A DNA stretch of 64,000 bases, taken from positions 2,480,001 through 2,544,000 of the forward strand of contig NZ_JBAJIJ010000001.1 of the NCBI RefSeq assembly GCF_036867135.1, written 5' to 3'. A program made the position numbers and the translations under genes. The notes beneath the pieces are model-generated. The model saw nothing but the letters and a program-made list of their open reading frames with translations, ran no database searches and had not been told where the DNA came from. Positions 9,713 to 19,497 of this stretch are shown here, one piece after another. The DNA comes from Aeromicrobium sp. Sec7.5 (GTDB lineage Bacteria; Actinomycetota; Actinomycetes; Propionibacteriales; Nocardioidaceae). The first letter of the stretch is position 1; each line of letters starts with the position of its first letter.

Positions 9713-10680
9713 GCCGTCGCGCGCTCCTGCGGAGCAGGAATCGTGTCGAGCAGGCGCTGCACGACGGCCTCCGTCGTGAGGCCGCGGAACTCCTCCTCCG
9801 GGTCGAGCACCATGCGGTGCGCGAGCGACGGGATGGCGAGCACCTTGATGTCGTCGGGCAGCACGAAGTGTCGGCTCGAGGCCGCCGCCCAGACCTTGGC
9901 GACGCGGATCAGCGCGAGGCCGGCACGGACGCTGCAGCCCAGCTGCACCTCGGGGGCGCTGCGGGTCTCGGCGAGCAGCGTCGTGACGTACTCCAGCACG
10001 ACGTCGTCGACGTGGACCCGCGCGGCCAGGTCGATCATCGAGGCGACCGCCTCGGTCGTGATGAGCGGCTCGAGCTCGCTCGCCGATGCCTTCGTGGCGG
10101 TGGCCGCGAGGATCTTGAGCGTGCTCGCGTGGTCGGGGTAGCCGAGGGTCGTCTTCATCAGGAAGCGGTCGAGCTGGGCCTCGGGCAGGCGGTAGGTGCC
10201 CGCCTGCTCGATCGGGTTCATCGTGGCGATGACCATGAACGGGCGGCCGACGCGGTGCGTGATGCCGTCGACCGTGACCTGACCCTCCTCCATGACCTCG
10301 AGGAGGGCCGACTGGGTCTTGGGCGAGGCGCGGTTGATCTCGTCGGCCAGCAGGATGTTGGTGAAGACCGGGCCCGGGTGGAACTCGAACTTCTCGGTGC
10401 GCTGGTCGAAGATCGTGACGCCGGTGACGTCGCTCGGCAGCAGGTCGGGCGTGAACTGGATCCGGCTCTGCTCGCCCTTGAGCGTCTGCGCGATCGAGCG
10501 GGCCAGTGAGGTCTTGCCCGTTCCGGGGAAGTCCTCGAGCAGCAGGTGACCCTCGGCGAGCAGGCAGGCCATCGCGAGCTGGATCTGGTGGGTCTTGCCC
10601 ACGACGGCCTGCTCGACGTTGCCGACGAGCTGGCCGAACGTCGTGGCGAACCACTGCGTCTGGTCGGGGGTGAGGGTCAT
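9709..10680 (-). CDS. MoxR-family AAA+ ATPase
   Basis: 323 residues, ATG 10680. Walker A is FPGTGKTSLA, Walker B is LADEINRASPKTQSALLEVMEE (split over the usual MoxR positions), and the sensor region is VIATMNPIEQAGTYRLPEAQLDRF-like; all are diagnostic of MoxR. MoxR ATPases act as chaperones that mature or remodel VWA/DUF58-type partners. The gene begins 15 nt after the stop of the giant FN3 protein and overlaps the DUF58 gene by 4 nt, so it is part of the same operon. Length is normal for the family. Confidence 0.9.
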   Translation of the reverse strand: MTLTPDQTQWFATTFGQLVGNVEQAVVGKTHQIQLAMACLLAEGHLLLEDFPGTGKTSLARSIAQTLKGEQSRIQFTPDLLPSDVTGVTIFDQRTEKFEFHPGPVFTNILLADEINRASPKTQSALLEVMEEGQVTVDGITHRVGRPFMVIATMNPIEQAGTYRLPEAQLDRFLMKTTLGYPDHASTLKILAATATKASASELEPLITTEAVASMIDLAARVHVDDVVLEYVTTLLAETRSAPEVQLGCSVRAGLALIRVAKVWAAASSRHFVLPDDIKVLAIPSLAHRMVLDPEEEFRGLTTEAVVQRLLDTIPAPQERATA

Positions 10681-10695
10681 GGGGATCGTTCCTCG

Positions 10696-13600
10696 CTAGG
10701 GACAGGGCTGGAAGGTGACACGGTTGGACTTGTAGACCGCACCGGTCGAGTTGTTGACGAGCTGGGCGTAGTACTGGTTGCTGCCGCCGCCCGGGGCACA
10801 GGCCGACCCGAACTCGCGGACCTGGTTGTTCGAGGCCGTGACGGTCCGCTGCTCCGTGCCGTCGAGCAAGGTGTCGTCGAAGTCCTTGCGCAGCGACATC
10901 GTGTAGTTGCCGTTCGGCAGGTCGTCACCATTGATCCGGACCTCGGGGAACCCGAACCGGGTGCCGCCGGTGTACCCGGTGGTGACCGTCGGGTTGAAGT
11001 CCTCGGTCGTGGCCGACGCCGACCGCGCATCGGACTTGCGACCTTCGGAGTCGACCGTGCGCACCTCGATCGTGTGCCGCGAGCCGGGCTGGTACCCCGT
11101 GCCGCGGAAGCTCGTCCCGTTCGTGGACTGCCAGCCACCGCCGCCGTCGATCCGGTACTCGAAGCCCGTGATCGCGCGGCCGTTGGTGGCAGGCCGCGAC
11201 CAGGAGTAGTTGACGGCGGTGCGTCCGTCGCGGCTCGCCTGGACGTTGTTGGGCGCGTTCGGCGGGCCGTTCGGACGAATGCCGTTCCGGGTGCCGGACC
11301 TCTCGCCCGGCAACGAGCCGTTGTCTCCGCTGAGCGGCACGATGTACACGTTGTAGCCGTCGACACTGTTGTTCACGCCGGTCACCGTCAGGGTTGCCGC
11401 GGCGCCCTCGGCCTGGGTGGGCGCGTTGACGGTCCTGGTGCCACCGCCCGCTCCGTAGACCTGGTAGGAGCGCACGGGGTATCCACCGTTGTCCGCAGGC
11501 GTCACGATCTGCAGGTCGAACCGACCGTCGCCCTCGGTGTGGCCCGTGATCTGCGGTGCGCTGGCCGGGCCGAAGGGCTTGACCGCGTTCGACCTCGGGC
11601 TCGGGGTCGGCGACCAGCCGGCGCGGTTGCGCGCCTCGATCGTGAAGGAGTAGTCGATCCCGTTCTCGACATCGTTGTAGGTGCGCGAGGTCGTGCCCGC
11701 CGGCAGCTCCTCGGTGCGCAGGACCGAGCCGTTGGCATATGTCACGAGCCGGTACCCGGCGATGGGGTCGCCGTTGTCGTCCGACGGCTCCCACAGGGCG
11801 CGGATCGTGCGCCCGCCACCGGCACCGTTGCTGAGCGCCTCGGCCACCGGGGCCCTCATGATCGCCGGCTTGCCGAAGGGGGCCACGGCCGCCGACGACG
11901 GAGAGAACTGCTGCTGGGTCGGCGTCTTGTTGATCGCGCGGATCTGGAACTGGTAGGTCGTGCCGTTCGTGAGCCCGGCCCAGGTGTACGACGTCGAGCC
12001 TCCCGGGACCGACTGCGACTGTCCCGAGCCGACCATCTTGATCTCGTACGAGGTGACGGCCGAGCCCTCGTTGCCCGGCGGGGTCCACGAGAGCTTGAGC
12101 TGACCGTCCATCGCGGTCGGCTCGACCGCGATCTGCGGCGGCGACATGACGTCCGGCATCTTGTCGGGCGTGACGGGAGCCGAAGCGGCGCTCGGGTCGC
12201 TCTCGCCCACGCGGTTCACGGCGACGACCGTGAAGGTGTAGGAGTCGCCCGGGTTGAGCCCGGCGATCGTGCACGTCGTGGACGCGCACTCCTGGCTCAC
12301 GCCACCGGATCCCGTGACCTGATAGGCCGTGATGGGCGCGCCCCGGTCGTTGGGGGCCGACCAGTTCAGCACGACCGAGCGGGCCTCCGTCGTGGTGACC
12401 TGGGGTCGGCCGGGGGCCTCGGGCCGGCCGGCGACCGTGACCGTCGCGCGTCCGACGACGTCGCGCAGCGAGTCGCCCGAGGCGTCCGAGACCGTGAACT
12501 TGACGGTCACGACACCGAACGTGTCGGCCTTCGGGGTGATCGTGAACTCCGTGCCCTGCTCGCCGGAGATCGAGCCGTCGCCGGACTCGACCGACACGTC
12601 CGAGACCGTGAGCGGCTCGTCGTCGTCGGCGTAGGGATTGGTGGCGAAGTCGGCCACGTCGATCGTGACCGGCTCGCCGGCTGTGCCGTCGACCCGGATC
12701 GGCGCGACGATGATGGGCGGCCGCGTCGAGCTCGAGATCGTGACGAGCACCTGGCCCGGCACCTGGACCGTGCCGTCGTCGACCACGACGTCGACCGTCG
12801 CGGTGTCACCCGTGGCGGCGCCGTCCTGGGCCGAGACCTCGATGACGGTGCTGCCGTCCATGTCGGCCTCGACGGGGCCCTCGACACCCGTGACCTCGAA
12901 GCTGAGGTCGTCGTCGTTGAGGTCCTTCGCCGCGTTCACGAGGTCGAGGCGGGAGGCCTCGCCGCCGTCGGACACGACCATCCGCACCGTGCGCATCGTG
13001 GGCGGCACGTTGCCGTCGGGCGTGACGTCGATCGGGATCGTGAGCAGCGCGCGCTTGCCCTCGGGGTCGTTGAGCCCGTCGCCGTCGGTGACCTCGACCG
13101 TGATCGACGCCGGCCCCACGTAGTCGGCCTGCGGCGTGAAGACGACGCGGTCGTCCTCACCCTCGCGGACCAGCGCCGAGCCGTCGGAGCGCTGCGCCGT
13201 GATGACGTCCTCCGTGGTGAGCACGGGGGTGCGGCCGTCGCGGACCAGGATGACGTCGGCCAGCTGGATCTCGATCGGCGTGTTGACCGGCGTCTCGACC
13301 GGCACCTTCTCGGGGTTGACCGTCGGCGGGGCGCTGTCGGTGCCCGAGACGAACACGAAGCCGTAGGCGATCTGGTCGTCGTCGTCGGTGACCTTGTACG
13401 CCACGACCTGGTCCTCGGCCGCGAGCGTCACCTCGAGCTGTCGGTCCTTGACCCGGCTCACGTCGGTGTCGACGGCCTCGATCTCCAGGTCCTCGAGCCG
13501 GCCGTCCAGGTCGCCGTCGTTCTCGAGCACGTCGACCAGCGCGGTGTCGCCGGCGGTCTTGCCGGTGACCTCGGCGAGGTCGGCCGAGTCGTCGCGCACG

Positions 13601-16600
13601 ATCGGGGCGTGGAAGGGGGCGTCCTCGCTGGCACTCAGCACGAAGAACGCGGTGCCGTTGCCGCCGAGGCCGTCGGTGATCGTGTAGCCGATCGAGCTCG
13701 TGGCGGTCTCGGCGCCGTCGGGCTCGGGAGCGGTGACCTCGATGAACGTGCCCGAGACTCGGGCATCGGCACCCGCCGGGACCGTCAGCTCGGCCAGGAG
13801 GTCGACGGGGTCGCCATCGGGATCGGCGTCGTTGAGCCGCGGGTCGTACTGGATCTTCTTGCCCGGCTTGACGAGCAGCTCGTCGTTCAGGGCGACCGGC
13901 GCCTGGTTGACGGGCGCCTGGGGGATCACACCGACGCGGACCTCGGCCGGGGCGGACGCGCCGTACTTGTCGGCGACCGTGACGCTGAAGACGTCGGTGC
14001 CGGCCTCGCCCTCGAACGGCTCGTACTCGACCCAGTCGGCTCCCGTGGCGACGATGCGCCCCTTCTGGGGCGCCTGCACGACGCTCTTGAAGCCCACCGC
14101 GTCACCGTCGGGATCGGCGCCCTGCACGTTGAGCGGGACCCGCACGGTGCTGCCGACGATCGCGCGGTCGACGATCGGGTTCGGGCGAGGTGCGCTGTTG
14201 CCCTCGGGGCTGTCGGGCTTGACCGTGAGCCACACCGTGGAGGCCACGCGCACACCGGCGGCGTCGCGCACGCCGTACGTGAAGGAGTACTGGCCCGGCT
14301 CCTCGGGCGCCCGCACCTTGAGGTCCTGGCCCGAGACGAACACCAGCAGCCCGGCCTCGGTCGTGGGCTCGTCGACGACGAGGTCCTCCTGCACGAGGTC
14401 GAGGTCGTCGCCGTCGGGGTCGGAGTCGTTGTCGATCACCGAGACCGTGGCCACGGCGCCCGCCCGCATCGTCTGGTAGTCGGCGTTGACGACCGGGGGG
14501 CGGTTCTCGCCCCGGGGCCCGGGACTGATCACGACGGCACCGGTGGCGGTCTCCTCGCCGTCGGACAGGACGTAGTCGATCTGGGCGGGCTCGGTCAGCT
14601 CTCCCGTGGCCTCGACGCGGAGCATGCTGTTCTCGAGCAGCACCGCCTTGAGCGGGACACCCTCGGCGACCTCGAGGCCCTGGACGACCAGCACGTCCTC
14701 GTCGGGGTCGTAGTCGTTGGCCAGCACGTCGACGAGCACCGACCCGCCGGTGGGCAGGACCCCTTGGTCCTTGACCGCGACCGGGGCGGAGTTGGCGTCG
14801 GAGGGCGCCTTGACGTCGAGGCGCACGACCGAGGAGGCCGACTTGTCGACGTTGGCGGCCGTGTACTCGAGGTAGTACGTGCCAGGACGCTGGGTCGTGG
14901 CCGTGAAGGTGCCCGCGATCGCGTCGACGACGACCTCGACCCCGTCGGGACGACTCACGTCGGTCAGGGTCAGGGGCACGCCGGTCGGGCTCCCGTCGTT
15001 GAGCAACGGCTCGACGAGGGCCTTGGTGCCGGCGATGCCGACCGCACGATCGGCGACCGGCTCCGGGACGGCCGACGTGGCGGCCACGACGTTGACCGGC
15101 ACGACGGCGGTGACGTCGCCCCCGCGGCCGTCCGAGACCGTGATCTCGACCCCGTTCTGGCCGATCTGCCCGAGCGTGTCGACGAACTCGACGGTGCCGT
15201 CGGGGCGGAACTCGACCTGGCCCTCGCCCGTGGGGACGGCCGCCGAGATCGTGAGGTCGTCGCCGTCGGGGTCGAGCCAGTCGGACAGGACGAAGACGGA
15301 GTTGCGCTGCCCCTGCGCGACCGTGAGCGACGTGTTGCGGTCGGGGAGCTTGACCGGCACGAGGTTCTCCGCGGCGCCGCGCATCGCGATCGTGGCCTCG
15401 GTCGAGGCGGTGCCGCCGCGGCCGTCGGCGATGTCGTAGCGGAACACGGCGTCACCCGCGACGTCGCCGGCGAACGTGGCCTGCACCTGGGTGTCGTTGC
15501 CCACGACGGCATAGCCGCTGGTGGGCTCGGGCCCGCTGACGTGGGTGACCTTCGTGACCGTGATGAGGTCGCGGTCCGGGTCGGTGTCGTTCAGGACCAC
15601 CGGGAGGATCGTGGCCTGACCCGGGCGGGCACCGAGGTTGTCGGGGTTGGCGACGGGCGGCCGGTTCTCGGGCTGCTCGTCGGGGTCCTCGACCTCCTCC
15701 TTCTCGAGCTCCTCGCGCTGGGTGTTCGGATCGACGTCGTCCCAGTTGTTGACCCGGTCGAGCGAGTCCTTCTGGACCATCCAGGAGTCGCCCGACACGG
15801 TGTCGTTCAGCACCACGACGTCGCGGTTGACCCGGAACACGAGGTTCGCCGAGGACGTGACCCCGGGGATCGCCTTCTCGAACGCGCGCTCCCCCTCGCA
15901 CAGACGGGTGTACGACTTCGCCTCGCCGTCGTCGGCCCAGGCCGCGTGGACGCAGCCGTCGAGCACGACGGGGGCCGCCGGGTCGCCGGCCACGGCGGGC
16001 TGCTTGAGCTGCTCGAGGTCGCCCCCGTCCGGCGAACCGCTCAGGAGTCCTTCCTGGGTGCCGACGTGGAGCGTGCCTCCGGCGGCACTGGGCACCTGGA
16101 GCTTGACGGCGGCCGGCTTGTCGGTGTCGACCCTGACCGGCTCGCTGTCCGGGCGGAACAGGTTGCCCTGCGCGGCGTCGTAGGCCACCGGGGTCGAGCC
16201 GACGACCGTGAGCTGGGCGTCCTCGCCGATCGAGTCGCCGAGCTCCCACGTGCCCTGCTGCTCGGGGGTGCCGTCCTCGGCGAGCGCGAAGCTCGTGACG
16301 ATGCCGGAGCTGCGGTCGAGCACGTAGGCCACGCCGCTCGGGCTGACCGCGACTGCACCGTCGCGGGCGACCTTGACGAGCTCCGGCTCGGCCTTGGCCG
16401 AGAACGAGGCGAGGTTCTGGCTGGACTTGACCCACAGCTGGCCCGACTTCGTGTCGAGCAGGGCGATCGTGTGGCCGCCGAACGCCGCGTCGACCGTGTC
16501 CGGGAGCTCGACGGGCTCGGAGGCGACCGCGCTGGCGACGTCGACCTGGCGCAGGGTGCGCGTGCCCGACTGGTTGTCGATGAAGACCGTGGGGCCGTTC

Positions 16601-16905
16601 TGGAAGATGTCGACGTCGGCCGAGTCGGTCGAGACGCCCAGGTCGAGCTGCTTGATCTGCGGGTTCAGCCGACCGATCAGCAGGCGCTGCGAGTTCGAGA
16701 CCCACACGCTGCCGTCGTGGAGCTCGACGTCGGTGACGGGGGTGCCGTCGGCGCGGAAGGCCAGGACCACGAGCAGCGAGGAGACGAGCGCCAGCGAGGC
16801 ACCCGACGCGACCTTGCGCCAGCGACGGGTCCCGCCGCCGGCCTGGCCGCGGGGCGGCCGGGGCGTGGGGGCCGCGGCCCGGCGGCCCCCCATGGATCGC
16901 TTCAC
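10696..16905 (-). CDS. Giant membrane-anchored Ig/cadherin-like and fibronectin type III protein
   Basis: 2069 residues, GTG 16905 overlapping the upstream stop (GTGA); an ATG four codons in is an alternative start. A basic cytoplasmic stub is followed by one membrane segment (about 30-50), then an external region of about 2000 residues. Residues 55-380 contain repeated beta strands, possibly a propeller. About 405-1490 hold a tandem series of roughly 90-residue Ig/cadherin-like repeats with acidic calcium-type loops (DPDGD, DTDPDRD, DYDPDED). About 1495-1960 hold five fibronectin III domains (LNWSAP, LSWTPP, ALWEPS and similar). A separate C-terminal beta domain ends the chain. There is no LPxTG motif. 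It is the only large surface component of the operon and probably the scaffold or adhesin that the neighbouring ATPases and kinase control. FN3 proteins beside Ser/Thr kinases occur in bifidobacterial PFNA clusters. Confidence 0.85.
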   Translation of the reverse strand: MKRSMGGRRAAAPTPRPPRGQAGGGTRRWRKVASGASLALVSSLLVVLAFRADGTPVTDVELHDGSVWVSNSQRLLIGRLNPQIKQLDLGVSTDSADVDIFQNGPTVFIDNQSGTRTLRQVDVASAVASEPVELPDTVDAAFGGHTIALLDTKSGQLWVKSSQNLASFSAKAEPELVKVARDGAVAVSPSGVAYVLDRSSGIVTSFALAEDGTPEQQGTWELGDSIGEDAQLTVVGSTPVAYDAAQGNLFRPDSEPVRVDTDKPAAVKLQVPSAAGGTLHVGTQEGLLSGSPDGGDLEQLKQPAVAGDPAAPVVLDGCVHAAWADDGEAKSYTRLCEGERAFEKAIPGVTSSANLVFRVNRDVVVLNDTVSGDSWMVQKDSLDRVNNWDDVDPNTQREELEKEEVEDPDEQPENRPPVANPDNLGARPGQATILPVVLNDTDPDRDLITVTKVTHVSGPEPTSGYAVVGNDTQVQATFAGDVAGDAVFRYDIADGRGGTASTEATIAMRGAAENLVPVKLPDRNTSLTVAQGQRNSVFVLSDWLDPDGDDLTISAAVPTGEGQVEFRPDGTVEFVDTLGQIGQNGVEITVSDGRGGDVTAVVPVNVVAATSAVPEPVADRAVGIAGTKALVEPLLNDGSPTGVPLTLTDVSRPDGVEVVVDAIAGTFTATTQRPGTYYLEYTAANVDKSASSVVRLDVKAPSDANSAPVAVKDQGVLPTGGSVLVDVLANDYDPDEDVLVVQGLEVAEGVPLKAVLLENSMLRVEATGELTEPAQIDYVLSDGEETATGAVVISPGPRGENRPPVVNADYQTMRAGAVATVSVIDNDSDPDGDDLDLVQEDLVVDEPTTEAGLLVFVSGQDLKVRAPEEPGQYSFTYGVRDAAGVRVASTVWLTVKPDSPEGNSAPRPNPIVDRAIVGSTVRVPLNVQGADPDGDAVGFKSVVQAPQKGRIVATGADWVEYEPFEGEAGTDVFSVTVADKYGASAPAEVRVGVIPQAPVNQAPVALNDELLVKPGKKIQYDPRLNDADPDGDPVDLLAELTVPAGADARVSGTFIEVTAPEPDGAETATSSIGYTITDGLGGNGTAFFVLSASEDAPFHAPIVRDDSADLAEVTGKTAGDTALVDVLENDGDLDGRLEDLEIEAVDTDVSRVKDRQLEVTLAAEDQVVAYKVTDDDDQIAYGFVFVSGTDSAPPTVNPEKVPVETPVNTPIEIQLADVILVRDGRTPVLTTEDVITAQRSDGSALVREGEDDRVVFTPQADYVGPASITVEVTDGDGLNDPEGKRALLTIPIDVTPDGNVPPTMRTVRMVVSDGGEASRLDLVNAAKDLNDDDLSFEVTGVEGPVEADMDGSTVIEVSAQDGAATGDTATVDVVVDDGTVQVPGQVLVTISSSTRPPIIVAPIRVDGTAGEPVTIDVADFATNPYADDDEPLTVSDVSVESGDGSISGEQGTEFTITPKADTFGVVTVKFTVSDASGDSLRDVVGRATVTVAGRPEAPGRPQVTTTEARSVVLNWSAPNDRGAPITAYQVTGSGGVSQECASTTCTIAGLNPGDSYTFTVVAVNRVGESDPSAASAPVTPDKMPDVMSPPQIAVEPTAMDGQLKLSWTPPGNEGSAVTSYEIKMVGSGQSQSVPGGSTSYTWAGLTNGTTYQFQIRAINKTPTQQQFSPSSAAVAPFGKPAIMRAPVAEALSNGAGGGRTIRALWEPSDDNGDPIAGYRLVTYANGSVLRTEELPAGTTSRTYNDVENGIDYSFTIEARNRAGWSPTPSPRSNAVKPFGPASAPQITGHTEGDGRFDLQIVTPADNGGYPVRSYQVYGAGGGTRTVNAPTQAEGAAATLTVTGVNNSVDGYNVYIVPLSGDNGSLPGERSGTRNGIRPNGPPNAPNNVQASRDGRTAVNYSWSRPATNGRAITGFEYRIDGGGGWQSTNGTSFRGTGYQPGSRHTIEVRTVDSEGRKSDARSASATTEDFNPTVTTGYTGGTRFGFPEVRINGDDLPNGNYTMSLRKDFDDTLLDGTEQRTVTASNNQVREFGSACAPGGGSNQYYAQLVNNSTGAVYKSNRVTFQPCP

Positions 16906-17741
16906 GAGCCGGCCTCCGGCTCGTCGAGGATCTGCAGGTGCTCGGGCCGCACGATGCGGGCGGCCACGGCGTACTCGACCAGGCGGGCGCGACGGTTCGT
17001 GGCGAGTTTGCCCGCGCCGCCGCGCAGGCCCTTGACCCCGGCCGCGGAGAACTTGTCGCAGACGTTGTCGAGCTTGCGGTTGAAGGTCGTGATGGGCCAG
17101 CCGAGACGCTCGGCCGCCTTGGCGTTGCTCGGGAGCTCGCTGATGCCGGTGCCGGCACGCCGCAAGGACCCCTCGGCGAGGGCCAGGATCAGGCGGAACT
17201 GCGTCGGCGTGAGCTCGACGGCCCCGAGGGTGTGGTCGCCGGGCGGCTGGTCGAGCTCCTGGTGCGGGCTCACGACGAACGTCGGTGCGGCGCTGTGCAC
17301 GTTGACCTCGTAGGTCGTCTCCCCGGCCGTGAACAGCACGGCGAGGTCGGGCAGGACGACGGGCACCTGGGAGCCCGGGCCGACGACCGACTGCAGCGTG
17401 CCGGCCTCACCCGTGACGGTCAGGGAGAGACGCGTGCCCACGTTCGTGATCCACCAGAAGCCACCCTCGTGACGCAGGTCGACCAGCTGGCGGTGCAGGT
17501 AGGGGTTGTCCTCGTCGACCACGAGGTCGCCCTCGCGGCCGATCGTGAAGGACTCCCCGACCGCGACGTCGTACTCCTCGCCGCAGAACTCGACCGTGAG
17601 GCGCGCGCCACCGGGACCCACGTCGTCGCCGTCGACGTCGTTCGACGTCACGTCGTCGTCCGCGCCCCCGTGTCCCGTCACTTCGCGTCCTGTTCCTGTG
17701 CTGCTCGTGCCTGATGGTCCTGCACCCTGGTTCGTCGCCAT
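16902..17741 (-). CDS. FHA-like domain protein with C-terminal helical DNA-binding-like region
   Basis: 279 residues from ATG 17741, preceded by GGGGGA at good spacing. A disordered acidic N-terminus (1-45) is followed by an FHA-like domain (about 46-150). That domain keeps GREGD and NPYLHRQL but has NVGTRLSL where most FHA domains end in Asn-Gly. The C-terminal third (about 175-279) is helical and basic, with a segment (ELPSNAKAAERLGWPITTFN) resembling a winged helix-turn-helix. It starts 37 nt after the kinase stop and overlaps the giant-protein start by 4 nt. A kinase-linked FHA regulator is an attractive reading, but DNA binding is only inferred. Confidence 0.75.
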   Translation of the reverse strand: MATNQGAGPSGTSSTGTGREVTGHGGADDDVTSNDVDGDDVGPGGARLTVEFCGEEYDVAVGESFTIGREGDLVVDEDNPYLHRQLVDLRHEGGFWWITNVGTRLSLTVTGEAGTLQSVVGPGSQVPVVLPDLAVLFTAGETTYEVNVHSAAPTFVVSPHQELDQPPGDHTLGAVELTPTQFRLILALAEGSLRRAGTGISELPSNAKAAERLGWPITTFNRKLDNVCDKFSAAGVKGLRGGAGKLATNRRARLVEYAVAARIVRPEHLQILDEPEAGS

Positions 17742-17778
17742 CGTCCCCCGATGGTCATCGTGATCTTCCCCCGGCCGC

Positions 17779-19497
17779 TCAGCTCGCGCAGACCGGACCG
17801 GAGTCCTCGACCGGCGACGTCCGTCCGTCGGCGCGCTTGACCATGACGACGATGCACGTGGCTCCGGTCGCGTCGGCCCGGATGCTGAGCATCGGCTCGA
17901 GCACCTCGTTGGCGGTCTCGAGCTGTCCGGCACCCGCGCGCATCCAGACGTAGGTGTCGCCGTCCTCGGGGTCGGGGTTGCTCCAGGTGAAGACCGCGAG
18001 CCCCTCCTGGAGCCGGCCGTCGAGGTCGGTGGGAGCCTGCGGGGCGTCGCCCACGATCTCGGTGGGGTCCTGGCGCTGGCCGTCGTCGAGGTCATCGGTC
18101 TGGTCGCGGTCCGAGGAGGTGCCGCCCAGCAGGGCCACGGCCACGAGACCACCGATCACGAGGAGGGCCACGAGCCCGCCGATCCAGGGCCAGGGCGAGC
18201 GCCGCTCGCGCTCGGCCTCCGGGGCCGTCGTGGTGGCCGGTGAGGCGGCCACCGGGGCCAGGGCGGACGCGACGTGCCACGGGATGCCGTCGTCGGTGCT
18301 CGTCGGCGGCGCTGCAGGTCGCGGTGCCGGGGCCAGCGGGCCGGGCGCGCCGACCGGGCGGGCGGGCTGCGGCGGGTAGGGCTGACGAGCGACGTGCCCG
18401 GGCGGCGCCGGGGCCGGCGTGCTCGGTGCTGAGGAGTGCGGGGCAGCCGGGACGGGCGGACCCGCCGGCACGGGGCGCACGTGGGTGCGGTCGTCGAAGT
18501 CGGTGATGACGACCGGTCGCAGGCGGGTGCCCTCGGGCTGCGCCTCTTCCCTCGCCTGGGGCTCGACGACCGCGACCGGCCGCACCTGCGTGCGATCGTC
18601 ACCGTTCGGCGTGGAGGGAGTGGTCGCTGCCGAGGCGTCGAGCACCTCGATGCGCGTGGGCGGCTCACCCAGCTCGAGCTGCACGTCGTACAGCGCCGAG
18701 GCCAGCGCGAGTGCCGACGGCTGGCGCGCCTCGACGTCCTTGCTCATCGCGGTCATGAGGATGTGCGTCAGGGAGTCCGGGACGTCGCCGCGATTGATGC
18801 GGGCCGGCTGCTGGCGCTCGATCCGCGTCATGAGGGTCGCGTTGTCGTTCGCCGCACCGGGGACCTCGAAGGGCGAGCGTCCGGCGAGCAGCGTGTAGAG
18901 CGTCGCGCCGAGCGACCACACGTCGCTGCGGACGTCGGCCGGCGGGTCGTCGCCGAAGAACTCCGGCGGCGACCACGGGACCGACACACCCGTCGCGCCG
19001 GTGTCGGTGTCATGCGTCGTGGCCGCAATGCCGAAGTCGGTCAGCATCGGCGACCCGTAGGCGCTGGTGAGGATGTTGTGCGGCTTGATGTCGCGGTGCA
19101 GGATCCCGGCCCGGTGGGCCGTCTCGACCGCGCTGCAGAGCCGGACGCCGATCTCGAGCGTGTCGGGCACCGAGAACCGCTCGGCGCGGTACCGCGCGGC
19201 GAGGTTGGGCGCCGGGCAGTACTCCATGACGAGGTACGGACGGCCGTCGTCGCTGACGCCGGCCTGGAAGATCGAGACGATCGACGGGTGGTCGGAGAGC
19301 TGGGCCATGAGATTGGCCTCGGCGTGGAAGACGTCGCGCTCGGCCGCCTGCACCGCCGACTCCAGCAGCACCTTGACCGCGACCTGGCGGTTGAGGCCGT
19401 CGCGGTAGAGGAAGACGTCGGCGAAGCCACCCTCGCCGATGTGGTCGACGAAGGTGAAGCCCGCGAGACGGGGCGGGTTGCTGCGCAGGCGGGTCAC
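17779..19497 (-). CDS. Membrane Ser/Thr protein kinase with extracellular FN3-like tail
   Basis: 572 residues, GTG 19497 overlapping the FHA gene stop (GTGA). The kinase domain (about 12-275) has the glycine loop GEGGFADVF, VAVKV lysine, HRDIKPHN catalytic loop and TDFGIA. The activation segment is Thr-rich and ends in SVPWSPPEFF instead of the common APE motif. A Pro-rich juxtamembrane stretch with repeated TRLRPV/THVRPV-like boxes leads to one membrane helix (about 440-465). The outer tail (about 490-572) looks like a single FN3-type domain; PASTA repeats, usual in PknB, are absent. It is flanked by FHA genes and, two genes upstream, by the phosphatase that would reverse its action. Confidence 0.9.
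   Translation of the reverse strand: MTRLRSNPPRLAGFTFVDHIGEGGFADVFLYRDGLNRQVAVKVLLESAVQAAERDVFHAEANLMAQLSDHPSIVSIFQAGVSDDGRPYLVMEYCPAPNLAARYRAERFSVPDTLEIGVRLCSAVETAHRAGILHRDIKPHNILTSAYGSPMLTDFGIAATTHDTDTGATGVSVPWSPPEFFGDDPPADVRSDVWSLGATLYTLLAGRSPFEVPGAANDNATLMTRIERQQPARINRGDVPDSLTHILMTAMSKDVEARQPSALALASALYDVQLELGEPPTRIEVLDASAATTPSTPNGDDRTQVRPVAVVEPQAREEAQPEGTRLRPVVITDFDDRTHVRPVPAGPPVPAAPHSSAPSTPAPAPPGHVARQPYPPQPARPVGAPGPLAPAPRPAAPPTSTDDGIPWHVASALAPVAASPATTTAPEAERERRSPWPWIGGLVALLVIGGLVAVALLGGTSSDRDQTDDLDDGQRQDPTEIVGDAPQAPTDLDGRLQEGLAVFTWSNPDPEDGDTYVWMRAGAGQLETANEVLEPMLSIRADATGATCIVVMVKRADGRTSPVEDSGPVCAS

Noticed and set aside
10546..17313. A 2255-codon open frame on the plus strand opposite the giant FN3 protein
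   Set aside because: It is an antisense mirror caused by high GC at third positions. It has Asp/Arg/Val/His-rich sequence with no domain, no ribosome site and no family resemblance, while the minus-strand frame has clear Ig and FN3 motifs.
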